Shown: positions 51,786-63,724, numbered from the stretch's first letter. The stretch: DNA of 64,000 nucleotides from Sciurus carolinensis (GCF_902686445.1 NC_062226.1:15100001-15164000), one strand, 5' to 3'. Notes: generated from the letters alone by a model not told the origin. A program made the numbers and translations.

Positions 51786-52204
51786 GTTGTAACTAATTCA
51801 CCACCTGGTAAAGAGTTAATAAATAAGCACTTCCCCTTCTTCCTCTGCTGGAATATAAGCACTTGCCTAAACCCAAAGAGTGACATGTGGGAGAAGATCC
51901 AGGGTGCTGAAGAATCGCTGAAGGGAGATTTTGGGGTGGAGGGAAGATTTCCAATATGCCAAGCAGGCAGTCGCCCAAGCTGCCTATGCTTTTAGCTTGG
52001 CCTTGATGTTGCATATGGTAAAAGACATCCTGGCTCCTAATCAAGGAGGCTTTACTTGCTGGCTGTCTTCCTCTCTCCCTCTCTCTCTTTTTTTCTATGC
52101 CACTCAATAATGTTAATTTGGGCCTTTAAGAAGTCCATTACTTTCATGTACAGCTTGAAGAGAATCATTCAGATGACCCCTCAGCATCCCTGTCCCCTGA
52201 ATTA
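51786..52204. other. Unassigned non-coding stretch
   Basis: A CTCT-rich run lies at 52071-52088. A 104-codon antisense frame (51793-52107) lacks a domain. Confidence 0.42.
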
Positions 52205-52292
52205 ATTCACACACATAGACGCACATAGGCAGAGGCACACCCATGCATGTGTGCACATATACACACGGGTACACATATGCACACACATGCAG
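52205..52292. repeat. Degenerate CA-rich tract
   Basis: Interrupted ACAC, CACATA and GCACAC words ('cacatatacacacgggtaca'), a decayed microsatellite. Confidence 0.85.
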
Positions 52293-53279
52293 TTAATAAA
52301 AAAGGAAAAAGAGTAAATGATAGAAGCACGGTGTATAATCCTGAGTTCACATGACCATGTGCTTGTGTATATTAGGGGATGGATTTACTTCTGTGGTTTA
52401 TGATTGGTGTGCATGCAAAGGTTTATGGGATATGCAAGATTTTCCCCTCTACTACTGCCTCCTTATCCCTTGAGTATGGAGTTAGTTGGAGGATTCAGGG
52501 GAAGGACCCGTGATGAGTTCATTGCAGTGTGGGCCATGTCCCCTGTACAGTTGGTCCTTTGGCTACAGGTGTTGGTCTTGGCCTCTCCTTTACAAAGCAG
52601 AGCTGCCCCTCCATCCTCCTGAGTGAATACAGATGTGGCAGCTCACTCTGGTTTCCCACTCAGGTGTCCGATACCTTTCGGGCCATGGTCTGCCACCCAG
52701 CCATGTCACCTCTGCAAACAGGGGAAGTTCAACTCTTTCACTCCTGTGGAATTCTCTCTGATCCCTCCCACTAAGAAAGACCCCTTCTCCTCCTCTTCTG
52801 GATGATGCAGCATAACTCCCTTTGAAGGCCCAAGTCATGAATGTTGGCTTCCTTCCTGGGATCACAGTGGGGAAAAAGATGTCAATGCAAAATAGTGTCT
52901 TTTCTAAGTAACTTGCCCTTTTTCACAAACTTGTTAAAAGTCAGAAGAGAGTCTGGAAAAAAAACAAGTGGAGGGTGAAGTGGAGAGGACTTCATATTTT
53001 TGCTCTACTGATAGGGAAGATACAATAATAGAGAAATAACAATAAGGAGCTATCACAGGAATGAAGCAGGATAAGATGACATGGGCAAATTCTGCATGTC
53101 ATGCTGGGCACACAATTAGTGCTTAGTAAAGCAGGTGTATGCTTGTGGCTATGCCCACATGTGCTTGTGAATTTATGCAGGCCTGAAAGGCCCCTGTGGG
53201 TCTCTGAGATGGTACAGAATAGGGGACAGTACTCTCCTTTTCTCTGAGACAAGTGATCTTCAGAAGAAGCACTTCTCCC
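52293..53279. other. Unassigned; possible short L2 at 53090-53130
   Basis: 'gctgggcacacaattagtgc' may be a sense L2 scrap. Otherwise no recognised element. Frames of up to 91 codons are without domains. Confidence 0.4.
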
Positions 53280-53560
53280 ACTCTTAGGCCTGAGCTGAGA
53301 TTATAATTAATAACTCTTCCTCACTCAATCTAGATTTCTTTCTTGCATGCTCCAAAATGGTGGCAGCCTGTGCACTTCATTTCTCATCTAGCCTGAGGGG
53401 CCATGTTCACCAGCTGAAGTGCCAACCGCCTTCTGTCAGGGCAGTCTATTAAGTGCAGCCCTGTCCTGGGCAGGTGCTTATGGAGGCCTGAGTGCCCAGT
53501 GCTTCCAGAGTAACCCGGCTCTAGTAGTTGAAGTCTACCTGGAGGGCATTTATTCACACA
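53280..53560. promoter_or_regulatory. Candidate conserved non-coding element
   Basis: Non-repeat sequence with 'gagattataattaataactc' and the G/C-balanced 'ccaaccgccttctgtcaggg'. A candidate by exclusion only. Confidence 0.22.
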
Positions 53561-53659
53561 GTACTTTTACAGCTGACCTCCAGTGGGATTTAGTCAAGAG
53601 GGGTTCCATGTTTTCTGAGAGTTTGCCAAAAATCCAAAGTAATTGCTTACATAACATGT

Positions 53660-53785
53660 AAAATGAAAAGCATGTGGGTTTCAGATAAAGGCAGACCTAT
53701 ACAGATTTGTGATTTGACTCTTACAAACACTGGTTGTGAGACCTTGGTTAAGATGTCTGACCTACCACCATGGGACTGAGTTTTA
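53660..53785 (+). repeat. MIR
   Basis: 'ttgactcttacaaacactgg', then 'ttgtgagaccttggttaaga', is a sense MIR core. Confidence 0.78.
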
Positions 53786-53837
53786 GTTCTTGTTTTTCAA
53801 AGTGCTGTAGGTTAATTTACATAGCAAAATTTTCTCC

Positions 53838-53985
53838 ACTATCCTATAATCACACATTTACTGATTTGCATCTCCACTAGACTATAAGTGCTTTGTGTTA
53901 AAGGTCATATTTTGTCCACCAATGTAATACAATGCCTAAAAAAGTAAAATGAAAACTTAGGTACTCAATAAAAAATTTGGTAAGT
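53838..53985 (+). repeat. L2 3' end
   Basis: 'ctccactagactataagtgc', 'tttgtccaccaatgtaatac' and 'gtactcaataaaaaatttgg' are the sense L2 3' end. Confidence 0.87.
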
Positions 53986-53998
53986 AAGTAAATAAGTT

Positions 53999-54125
53999 GA
54001 TGGATGGGTGGGTGGATGGATGGATGAATGTACACAAAAATGGATTGAAGCATGCAGGTAGGTAATGTGTGTATTCATGATTGTATGCATAGTTGGATAC
54101 ATGGGTGGATGGATGGATGGATAGA
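53999..54125. repeat. (TGGA)n-rich tract, interrupted
   Basis: Two clusters of TGGA/GGAT units (54000-54026 and 54104-54124), separated by degenerate sequence. They probably grew from the L2 TGAA tail just upstream. Confidence 0.85.
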
Positions 54126-54164
54126 TTTGTCTAAAGTAAATATTCCCTAATCTTTCATATCACA

Positions 54165-54262
54165 GAAATACTGTCTGCTCCATAGAGATGTTATAAATAT
54201 TAAAAGCTAAAACTTCATTATAGACCTGGTGTAATATGTAAAAGATGCTAAATAAAAACTGA
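54165..54262 (+). repeat. MIR 3' part
   Basis: 'catagagatgttataaatat', then 'aaagatgctaaataaaaact', fits the sense MIR 3' end. Confidence 0.66.
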
Positions 54263-54374
54263 TTCTTTTCCTGCAACTATCCATCTTACCCACAAGGTAA
54301 CAAATGAACTTCAGCAGACCTTATTAGGTACTGATTAACCACTTTTGAGCTCTCAGCAATGTAGTTCTTTATAT

Positions 54375-54620
54375 TTAGCCATAATAATCTTTAATAATTG
54401 CAAATCTGGTCATTTCCCTCTTCAATTGAAACCTGTCATTGGTGCCCCCAAATTAGTGATCACAGTGAGTTCTCCTCAAGTCATAATGAAAGTCTTCACT
54501 GTAACCCATAAAGTCCTGTCTGAACTAGTTCTCAGCCATCTTTCCAGCTCAGGTCAAGACACCTTTCGCCTTTCTCCCAGGAACACTGACCTTATTGTAT
54601 AGAGAGTAATCACTTTCTCC
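54375..54620 (+). repeat. L2
   Basis: 'attgcaaatctggtcatttc', 'gtaacccataaagtcctgtc' and 'gttctcagccatctttccag' are sense L2 landmarks. Confidence 0.85.
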
Positions 54621-54769
54621 TCAAGACCTCCACATCTTACTCCTCCACCAAGGCTCCCACTACAGAGGCTAAGTCAGGACCCCACCCATATATATATATT
54701 CAGAGCTCCATGAATCTTGCTTTCATTAAATACAGTTCATGATCTGTGCATATGTGGTCACATGACTAA

Positions 54770-54866
54770 GGTCAGTCTCCAAACTAGACAGTCTACGTTG
54801 CTATATCCACACCAACTAGCATATCATCAAACACAAAGGAGGTAATTGATATTTATGGAGAAACAA
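54770..54866 (+). repeat. L2 3' end
   Basis: 'gacagtctacgttgctatat', then 'gaggtaattgatatttatgg', is a sense L2 end, probably the same copy as 54375-54620 with internal loss. Confidence 0.64.
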
Positions 54867-55764
54867 GAACCCTCATCTTACTCCAAACCCTGCTGTCATG
54901 CCCTCCCCCACCATTCAAACCCCACAGGTGCTCACCAGCCAAGGTGTGTACATCTTCCTTTCCATTCTACGTTTAGGGATTAGCCATTGCATTTTGGCCA
55001 CTCAGCCTTGGTTGCTCCCTGGAAAACCGAAGCAAATGCATACAATCTGATGTAATCTCAACATTTACAAGAACTTTTTGATAAGCTTTCTCATTCGGAT
55101 TCAGTCTCTACAGTGCACTGGTAAGGTACTTCATCACATGTCTCTGTGCCCATTTTGCCTTCTTTCTCTCTGTAGACCATGACATTCACTTTGTGGGAGT
55201 CTTTGAAAGTAGAAACAGGCAACTGAAGGGAACTTACAGGGACCCCAGATATGGACTTGCTGCTGCATTGCAAAATATCATGAACTGACTGTCATTCAGC
55301 TGCTACAGGTCAATAGATGATGTCACAAAGGAAGAGGAAGACAAGGTCCCCTGAATCCCGCTGTGAGTTGAGTCTTAACATAAAATCCCCTGGGATCAAT
55401 CAGAACAAAGATCATCCTTCCCTTCTCCACTAAGGGAAGAAGGGAGTGGAAGCGACTGAGGATGGGAGTGTAGGCAGCCTGGAAGAAAAGATGTGCATGC
55501 TCTTCACAATGACATTTGGAACAAAAGTCCCTTTGTAGACTTTATTTTGGATCAAGTCACACTAGAGAAAGGAGTGTTGCCCCTTTAAGGAACTCCCTGG
55601 TAATATCTTCATTTTTTTTCTCTTTATTTATAAAATTTTAGGGCTTAAACAACTGGAAAGAGAGAGTTATTTACAGCACCTCACTTTGAATCAAAGCATG
55701 GAAATGCCCCTCAGTTTGGAAGCATCGTCTGTACTCTGAAGAGGGAAAAGTACATGGTTAGAGA
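54867..55764. other. Unassigned non-coding stretch
   Basis: About 900 bp with no recognised repeat. A T-rich patch lies at 55611-55625. Short frames only. Confidence 0.42.
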
Positions 55765-55935
55765 AAGGTAGACTGGAATCCCTGTGCATCTACCACCTCG
55801 ATGGGGGACCTGCCTGTCTCACCTTATGTCTGTGCCTTTTTCTTTGCCTATTAAATGAGAAGTCACGTGTCATATCAAACAGGGCGAATGTGAGATTTAA
55901 ACGTGTCAACGCATACAAAATACTTAGGGATGCCT
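55765..55935 (+). repeat. MIR
   Basis: 'cctgtctcaccttatgtctg', 'tttttctttgcctattaaat' and 'gtgagatttaaacgtgtcaa' follow the sense MIR. Confidence 0.78.
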
Positions 55936-56317
55936 TCAGGAAGGTCAGTTCTTTTTCAAATTCTCTACTTACATAACTCAAATTTGATGAATTTTCAAAG
56001 TTTAGGAAACTTTGAGGTGACATAGTATGCCAAATTGGATGAGAAGCATCGTGAACAACTCCTTCATGGTTTTGTTGGACTTCCTTCCATTGGTTGGAGC
56101 AAAAACCATCACTGGAAAGTCAGTCTTTTTATCCTTGTTGCCTGAATTAGACTTACAATGAAATCTAGTTTCAAAGTGGAATTATACATCATTTTCCCTA
56201 AGAAAATTATGTAGGAAGTCATTTCAGGTAGACAAGAACATATAGACGTTTTTCCCCAAAATTATTCACTCTATCCAATTTTTTATTGAGATTTGACATC
56301 CATTCATTCAAATTGTT
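55936..56317. other. Unassigned non-coding stretch
   Basis: Nothing recognised. Confidence 0.4.
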
Positions 56318-57110
56318 TCTCTGAGTTGACATTTCATCTCATTGCTACAGCCATTCCCCTATCCATACTCTTATCTTTTTGGTTTACAGATATTTTGAGT
56401 ATCCAACCATGTGCTATAGGTCTTCAATACTTCTGGCAAAGTTTCTACAACAATCTGCAAGCCAGTCCCCCAATGCCAATTCCTCTTGCATGAGCCATAA
56501 GAATTATCTTTCAAAATCCTGCTCTCAGATTGTCACTCCCTGTCCCCAATTGCCTATCAATAAATCTTCCCATTGGCTTCCAGGTTAAGACCAAACTTCA
56601 CTGTCTGATATGAAGGCCATCCAAAATGCAACTGTACTTCACCCATCCAAATACTCTCAATATTCTTTGTTCATCATTCAAGTCAGAACTATCTTTCTTA
56701 TCCCCCGCAAAAAAGAATCATGCTGGGCCCCAGATCTGTACCCTTGTTTATGTTAAGGTAATAACATCAAGGTATTTGTCTATTATATTTGACTGTTGAA
56801 ATGCACATGTGTATGGACATTGTATTCCTACTCTCATAAGCTCATTTCTTCTTTTTCTAATATCCTCTCCTATTCTTTAAGATCAATTTGAAGCCAACCT
56901 CATCCAAGAGCCCTTTGTTAATCTCTTCATCTCATTTGACCTTTCTTTTCTGAATCCAAATACATTTATAATTACTCAGAAGAAGACTACTACTTAATTA
57001 TTCTCAACTGGTTCACATATTAATTTGCTTTGATTGTTTTTATTGTTGTTTTTTATTCTGTGCTTTCAAAATGGAAATGGTTGTCTGGTATTGTCTTAGG
57101 TCAACTTCTT
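56318..57110 (+). repeat. L2, long sense copy
   Basis: 'cattgctacagccattcccc', 'agattgtcactccctgtccc', 'cttccaggttaagaccaaac' and 'ccaagagccctttgttaatc' are ordered L2 landmarks across nearly 800 bp, with one poorly matched part around 56700-56860. Confidence 0.86.
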
Positions 57111-58337
57111 ATGCAATTATTGATTAGAGAACCTTGAATTTGGGGAGAACTTTTAAACCTGACTAATAGAGAGAGAGAGCTACTTTTTCTTTGTCTCTGT
57201 TTGTTCACTCCTTTCCTAGACCTTCCCAGAACATTCATTGCAACACATTCATTAGTGACTTGTTAGGTCAAAAATTCAGTGTTCCAGCACAGCACTACCT
57301 TTTGCCCTATGGTTAGTCATATGGTAACCATTATAGGTGGATGATTGGGGCTTATTTCTGAGTAGATACTGACACAGCTCTCTCTATTCTTTCTCCTTCT
57401 GCCTGCAACTGGGCTGGTACAAACCCAGATCCTGGACTCTATAGCCAAGGAACAGGAAGAGCTGCTTTGACTTCCAGCACTTACTAGAACAAGGAAAGTA
57501 ACTTGAATCAGCTTCCCAATGTCTGATTCTAATCCCTCACCCCACCGCTCCTTATCTGATAATTATGTCTTTATAGACAAAATAGAAATTGATGTCAGAG
57601 TAGTGCACAGAGATGGTCTTCTCCAACTGTTTCACCAGACACATGAAAACATGATGACTCAGGAAATGTGACTTTCTGGAGGCCTTAGAGCAAAAGAGAG
57701 GCAGAATCTGAACACAGACCTCCTCTCCCCTCTTTATCCAACTCAGGATGCCAAGTGCACAGCAGAGAGTTTAGCTTCTTTCGACTGCTATACCTTTATC
57801 TCAATGGCCAATCAGCTGCTGGTGTTAAAAAAAAAAAAAAAAAAACCAGACAAATTCAACTCATAAATATCACTTTATTTCAAAGCCATTTGTGTGGTTT
57901 GTGGGAAGAAAAATCTCTTATTTCAGGGAAGGCAATTGACACTCAATATTATGGTAATAAGTGCATCGTGAGCCAATGGAATCCTTTTCTGTCCAAGGAG
58001 CATGGGCATAGATCCCAGAACCTTGACATACAAAAGGATGGGTTGAAGGTGGAGACCTGCACAGAGTAGGTTGGAAGTTCATAAAATATTGCCTTCAAAG
58101 AATTATGGATGGAATCTGGAGGTCACACTTGATATTAGCTTCCCCACTCTAATGATACCAAGGCATAAAACACAAAGTCCAAAATGAAATGCTGGATTTT
58201 CAAAAGAAAAAAAAATTGTGACAAAAAGTCAAATAGCCAGAAGCTACTTGCAGTGGTTAGTTTCACAGGGCTCACAGATGATTTAATTCTATTTAAAATC
58301 CAGCTCTGTAAGACTTTTCTCAATCCTCACTGTCAAA
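57111..58337. other. Unassigned; poly(A) at 57827-57845
   Basis: About 1.2 kb without a recognised gene. The A19 run at 57827-57845 has no recognisable SINE or L1 body upstream. The 104-codon frame spanning it (57755-58069) reads through the A run as Lys and is an artefact. Confidence 0.42.
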
Positions 58338-58735
58338 CTACATTTTTCCCAAAATATTATCATAGAACCTTGTTAATATTTCACTGTCAGCTTGTGTGTC
58401 TTGTGGTTTAGCTATTTATGTATTTGTCTGTCTTTCCCATTAGATTGAGAGACTCTTTGGGACAAGAGTTCCCTTAATACGTATTTATATCTCCTGCAGC
58501 TAGAATGGCAAGTATGCAGTGTGCTGTCGGCCTCTCCTTCATTCCATGCAGACACTGATAATCAATCACAGCATTCCTTACCCTAATGCTTGGAAAAAGC
58601 CTCAGAATTCTTCATAAACAAAGCCCCCTAGGGTGCCTCTTTGAGTTTTCTTGCAAAAGGAATTTATTTTCTATATCTATTTACCTCAAGTAACACAGAG
58701 ATTTGCACATTCTTGGTGTTCAGTTAATGTTTGTT
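58338..58735 (+). repeat. L2 3' end, two pieces
   Basis: 'tttcactgtcagcttgtgtg', 'tttcccattagattgagaga' and 'tatatctcctgcagctagaa' (58371-58520), then 'ttggtgttcagttaatgttt' (58714-58733), are sense L2 blocks separated by about 150 bp of other sequence. Confidence 0.8.
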
Positions 58736-58878
58736 GATTTGGCCAAACTCCTGACCAAAAAAAGGGCTTAGGAGGTTGGTGTGTATAGTAATATAGGAGT
58801 GAGATTTGTGCAGGAAGGGACCCTGAGGCACGGGTTAGGGTGAAAGAGTGGAACACATTTTTGTGATGGATAGGGAAC

Positions 58879-59231
58879 TGTGTTTATCAGCTTCCTGTAT
58901 TTGTAACAAAATACCTAAGATGATAAAATTATTAAGAGAAAAGATGACTCACAGTTTTGGAGGTGCCAGTCCAAGATTGGTTGGCCCCATTGCTTTGGGG
59001 CTGGGGTGAGGGAGTACATCATGGCAGAGGCACGTGATGGGCAAATCTACTCAACTCATGGCCAGGAAGCAAAAGGAAAGAAGAGGAAGAACAGGGGCCT
59101 AAAATCCCCTTCTAAAACACATTTCAATGACTTAAGTCCCCACTTCCCAAATTCCACCACCTCCCAATTGCACCACCTTGGGGACTGAGCTTAACACATA
59201 GGCCTTTGAGGGACATCCAGGATACAAACCA
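58879..59231 (-). mobile_element. MaLR LTR, truncated
   Basis: 'gcttcctgtatttgtaacaa', 'aatacctaagatgataaaat', 'acatcatggcagaggcacgt' and 'ccaccaccttggggactgag'-type blocks, ending at 'gatacaaacc', are antisense MaLR. The final 'ataaca' of the LTR is missing. The 81-codon frame overlapping its end is an artefact. Confidence 0.88.
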
Positions 59232-59939
59232 AAGCCTCATGGCATAGAATAGATTACATGTGGCAGAATTGGATCCCAGGCAGAAAAAGACCATCGAGCC
59301 AATCAGATTGGCCTGCTGTGTAGAGCCACAGCTTTGTGAAGGCAAAGACAAGAGAACCTTTAGAAGCATTTGCTATAGGTTTTCCAATGTAATCAAATGC
59401 TCTGCATCTAGCACAGGTTGAACGAATGAGTAAGTTGGGGTGGCCCCATGAACCTTCTCTCCAGGGCTACCATGGCCTCCTTACCAAGCTGTCTTTCCAT
59501 CTCCAAAACTATTATCTCACGCTTCTTTTGTTTTAGATGAACTACTCCCTTCAAAGTCCCCCCTCCAGGTGATTTGCTAACATCATCGAAAGTATTCCGA
59601 GTGAGCAAAAACTTAGCTTCATAGCAAAGAAGGCATAATTGGCCATATATGAAAGGATTGCCTTTGGGTCAGGTTGACATAAAGTCAGTCACCACTTCCC
59701 TTATGTGGACTCAGATTAGTCTGAGCTCAATAGTGACGGCAGCATTGGCAGCTCCTGTGCAGAGTTTCTTCAGCACAGGAAGGGGACCCCAAGACAGAGC
59801 AAGAACCACTGGAGTCAGAATGTCAACCCATAGCTGCGAGTACAGGTCCAAGGGGAAATTAGACTCCCAGTGATCATCTCCGGCACTTGAAATTGACTAG
59901 GAGTACCTTCAGCAGGGTTGAGTTTCCAACATACTCTTG
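59232..59939. other. Unassigned non-coding stretch
   Basis: No recognised repeat or exon. Confidence 0.42.
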
Positions 59940-60600
59940 AATCTATTTTTTGGTCTATTTCATCAATTTTGGAAACTCCTTGTTCATTATCTCTCTAATA
60001 TTTCTTCTGTCCTATCGTCTCCTTCAGGGACTCCAATTATATCATTTGTATTGCTCCACAGGTGTCTTTTTCATTATTTTTTCTCTGTGTGCTTCAAGTT
60101 GGATAATTTCTATTGATTTGTCCTTGGATTCACTCTTCCTTATTCAGTTGTTAGGTCTGCTGTTAGGCCTATCCAATTAATTCTTAGTTTTAGATACTGT
60201 ACATTCCGTTTAAGAATATTTATTTGTATCTGTTTTAGAGAGTCTTTTACCTCATTAAATTTCCATATTTTTAAATCCATTTTTTTTTCATTCTTCTAAA
60301 TTCTATTCATATTTATAATAGTGTTTTAAAGGTCATTCTCTGCTAAATCCAGTATCTGGGTCATGTGTAGGTTGGCAGGTTTTGGTTTGTTTTTGTTTTT
60401 GTTTTTTGTTTCATTTTTTGACTCTTGTCCCCTCTTGTTTATGGGTAATAGTTTTCTATTCCTTTGCATAACATGACATTTTGCATACCATGACATTTTA
60501 TTGCATGATAGATACTGTGATTTAAACAACTGAAGAGATTGAAGAAAGTATATTATTTTATCCCACAGGGCAAATCCTTTTTACTAAGTCAGTGAACTAG
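59940..60600. repeat. Ancient dispersed repeat, family not assigned
   Basis: T-rich sequence with 'ttaaaggtcattctctgcta', 'aatccagtatctgggtcatg' and 'ttatgggtaatagttttcta'. This matches a widespread mammalian repeat with the phrase 'gctaaatccaacatctgggt'. Orientation and family are left open. Confidence 0.55.
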
Positions 60601-60941
60601 AGAAAGCAGATGCTAATGTCAATTAAATGTAACCATGAGGTGAGTTTGGTCACATCTGGGTTGCAGTGTTATTTACTTTTTCTTCACCCCTGGTTTTGAA
60701 TATCTGTGGTCAAGATTTTCCCTGCCTGTATTAATGACCTCCTTCGCCAGCAGGACTTTAAACTCTGAGAATCACCAATGTAGAGAGATTGCTCTCCTTC
60801 CATCTCAGAGTTGAGTCTCCTTCAATCTGAACATTTCCTGCAGGGAAGAATAGATATTGAGAATTATACTGTGTGGTTGGCAGGGGTGGTGGTGGGGGCC
60901 CATAAATTTCAATCCAATTTGTCACGCAAGGTCAAATGACA
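60601..60941. other. Unassigned short stretch
   Basis: Possibly the end of the preceding repeat. Includes a GGTGGTGGGGG run at 60887-60897. Nothing else. Confidence 0.35.
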
Positions 60942-61818
60942 GTAAAGAGAATTTTTAAAATGTTTATTTTAATTTAGATTCATTGTACACAAATGGCATA
61001 CAACTTTCATTTCTCTGGTAGAACATGAAGTAGAGTCACACAAATGGGGTGCAACATTTGTTTCTCTGGTTGTACACGAAGTAAGAGTCACAACATTTGT
61101 GTAATCATACATGTACATAGGATAATGTTGTTTGTCTCATTCTATTACCTTTTCTTCCCCCATTCCCTCCCTACTCCTCATTTTCTTCTGTACAATCCAT
61201 CCTTTTTCCATTCTTGTCTCTGTCCCCCCATTATGAATCATCATTTGCTTATCATAGAAATACTTTGGTCTTTGGTTTGTTGGGATTGGTTTATCTCACT
61301 TAGCATGATATTCTCCAACTCCATCCATTTACCTGCAAATGCCATAATTTTATTCTTCTTTCTGGCTGAGTAATATTCCATTGTATATATATACCACAGT
61401 TTCTTTATCCATTCATCTACTGAAGGGCATCTAGGTTGGTTCCACAACCTAGCTATTGTGAATTGAGCTGCTATAAACACTGATGTAGCTGTGTCACCGT
61501 AGTACGCTGATTTTAAGACCTTTGAGTATAGGCCTAGGAGTGGGATAGTTGGGTCAAATGGTGGTTCCATTCCAAGATTTCTAAAGGATCTCCATACTGC
61601 TTTCCAGAGTGGCTGCACCAATTTGCAACCCCAACATGAGTGTGTGAGTGTACCTCTTTCCCCACATCCTTGCCAATACCTATTGTTGCTTGTATTCTTG
61701 ATAATAGTCATTCTAATTGGGGTGAGATGAAATCTTAAGGTAGTTTTGATTTGTATTTCTCTTATTACTAGAGATGTTGGACATTTTTTCATGTATCTAT
61801 TGATGTAAAAAGATTTTT
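60942..61818 (-). mobile_element. 5'-truncated young L1 with target duplication
   Basis: The largest copy here of the squirrel L1: antisense tail and 3' UTR from 60957, ORF2 C-terminus up to 61804. Flanks 60942-60956 and 61805-61818 are near-matching (GTAAAGAGAATTTTT and GTAAAAAGATTTTT), consistent with a target site duplication. It is dead for retrotransposition because ORF1 and most of ORF2 are missing. Confidence 0.94.
61241..61792 (-). pseudogene. L1 ORF2 C-terminal fragment
   Basis: Open for 183 codons. It encodes the last part of L1 ORF2p, after the reverse transcriptase domain: the region with the Cys-containing segment (W-x-C-G ... H-x-C-W-G-C, residues about 43-57), the 'GTLTHSCWGC' word, the conserved 'IPLLGLYSK' stretch and the typical 'YYSARKKNKIMAFAGKWMEL' block before the natural stop. 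The endonuclease and RT domains are absent through 5' truncation, so no enzyme can be made. The start Met is internal to ORF2 and has no meaning as a start. That the frame is still open suggests a recent insertion. The surrounding L1 and target duplication are described in the enclosing entry. Confidence 0.9.
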
Positions 61819-62264
61819 GAGAGTTTTATTTATTTATTTTGGTGTTTTTGTTTTTCTTATCCTTGATCTGTACAAGATCCTGTGCAAGGAAGGTATAATA
61901 TTCTGCTCTTTCATAAGTAGAGATGGTAGAAGCTGCCAGAAAAGAAAGTAACCACTCTCTACTCAGGTGGGAAGGGCTCAACTCTTTTTGGAATTTAATC
62001 TTTCACTCTCATATGTAGCCATGATTCTCCAATGTCTTTAACATATACGTGATGGTTTCTGTTAGCTTTAGTTGTGGAAACAATGGTCTATCTACATCCT
62101 AAGAAAAAACCAAAATTCTCTCTGATTATCGTTATGATCAAACTCTAACATTTCTTTATGGAGGAACCTGGGACAGGTTTTCTTTTTCTTCTCTTGTGAA
62201 GTGTAGTTGCAGTAGGTCCTGAGCCAATCTTAGTGACTGACAGTAACACTCACCAAGAGTTCAA
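61819..62264. other. Unassigned non-coding stretch
   Basis: Nothing recognised beyond a T-rich start with ATTT units (61825-61838). Confidence 0.4.
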
Positions 62265-62360
62265 TGCCTTACAACAAACATTCATTTTCTTACTCACGGC
62301 CCTTTGAGTTGGCTGTGGTTCAGCTGGGGCCACTTGAGCCCACCTCAGGAGGAATCCAGA
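62265..62360 (-). repeat. Ancient dispersed repeat fragment
   Basis: 'caacaaacattcattttctt', then 'actcacggccctttgagttg' and 'ctgtggttcagctggggcca', recalls the middle of the family seen at 26566 and 36076. Confidence 0.48.
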
Positions 62361-62406
62361 TGCCCCGTGCTTTCCTCTATGATAACATGCTCTTCTTAAG
62401 CTGGGT

Positions 62407-62610
62407 TGTGGTGGTCAGGTTTTCATCCCTGTGACTAAAATACTTAGCAAGAATAACTTAGAAGAGGAAAAGTTTATTTTGGGCTCACGACCTCAGAGGT
62501 CTCAGTCCAGAGTTGGCCAGGGTCATTGCTCTGGGCCTGAGGTAAGATGGAGCTTTACAGCAGAAAGGTGAGGCAGAGGAAAGCTACTCAAAGCTCATGC
62601 TGAAGTCAGA
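62407..62610 (-). mobile_element. MaLR LTR, part 1 (split)
   Basis: Starts 'tgtggtggtcaggttttcat', then 'aaaatacttagcaagaataa' and 'gaagaggaaaagtttatttt'. The antisense MaLR breaks off near 62610 and resumes near 63725. Confidence 0.87.
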
Positions 62611-63162
62611 ATTATAGGTGATCCTGTCGAAGAGAAGAAATGGAGGCCAATTTGGATTCTGGAAGTTGGAGACCACCCCTGGGAGATTGGAGTCAGTGTC
62701 TCCAGAGCCCTCTGATCACCAAGGTTACCTGCCTGACTACCCCTCTCAAAAGACCGCAGGCAGTGATTTGCTGATTAATGTCCCGTGGGCTATTACCTGC
62801 CTGAATCACCCTATTTGGCCTTTCCCCCTGGACCTCGTCGGGTAGAGAAGAAGGAGAGATAAGGGGGGAAGAGAGCAGGAGAACAATGGAAACTTTAGTC
62901 CACAAAGGATGCAGGGTGCACTCACTTCTGGGGATACCAGAACTCCAGGTATCCCCAGAATATCTCCAGCCATGGCCCCCTTCTCCCTCCCAGGAGAAGT
63001 CTGTGTTACTACCTTTAAGTAAAACCTGCTCTATTTTGCGTGCCTCAGTGTGCTTCTCTAATGTTCAGACTTCAACATTTGAAGAAGCAGAACTCGTCAC
63101 CGATAACCAGTGGTATCAATGCCAGTCAGGAAGAAGAGATCCAGTGGAGGAAGGGGACAGAG
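62611..63162 (+). mobile_element. ERV LTR-like sequence A
   Basis: 'gaagtctgtgttactacctt', an AGTAAA poly(A)-like signal, 'cgtgcctcagtgtgcttctc' and 'taatgttcagacttcaacat' look like the U3/R/U5 of a plus-oriented ERV LTR. After 'gataacca' comes TGG (63112), where a tRNA primer site could start, and a purine-rich run ends at 63161. Neither is certain. Frames of 63-98 codons on both strands show no retroviral protein domain. Its sequence is unlike LTR B, so the two are not a provirus pair. Confidence 0.5.
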
Positions 63163-63692
63163 TGTTATGGGGCGCAACTTAAGAACAGACCGATCACCAC
63201 TGAGAAGTCCAAATTTGAGAGTCTTTATTAAGCCGGCCGATTGACTGTCTCAAACAATGCCCCCCAAAAAATGGCTATTGGGAGAACAGCCCTGACCACA
63301 GGGTTGTAGGGGTTCTTATACCAAAAATCACATTAATCATACGTGTCTGTTGCTATGATTCAAAATTACACATTAACATCATGAGATCATCGACAGGGGG
63401 GAAGTGGGTCAGAATGACCCTTACCTAGGTACAAACGAAAGAATGGTTACTAACATCCACACAATCACCATTCACATGGTACATTGTTTAGGAGCAATAG
63501 GAATCAAAAGAGAGCAATTCTTTACTACATAGGAGTTGCCATTGTATATTATTAAACATGTCACACCAGGTAACTGATGATGGGCACAGAGGTGGGTGTT
63601 CCCATGGGAGAAGCTTATTTCCTACATAACATGGAGTCTCAGAGCAAAATGGAGTCTGTTTAGTCATTTCCCTTAGAGTCTGGCCTATAACA
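63163..63692 (-). mobile_element. ERV solo LTR B (ERVK/IAP-like look)
   Basis: Bounded by TGTTAT...ATAACA, a perfect inverted terminus. On the minus strand the poly(A) signal AATAAA precedes 'gactctcaaatttggacttc', a typical R/U5. The element is about 530 bp. No target duplication is seen (flanks 'gacagag' and 'ttctcat' differ), so one side may have recombined. Family placement is by look only. Confidence 0.72.
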
Positions 63693-63724
63693 TTCTCATG
63701 GAGTCAGATCTGTGAGCCCATTGC

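Noticed and set aside
57827..57845. A19 run as the tail of a processed pseudogene.
   Set aside because: No gene-like sequence or target duplication could be found upstream.
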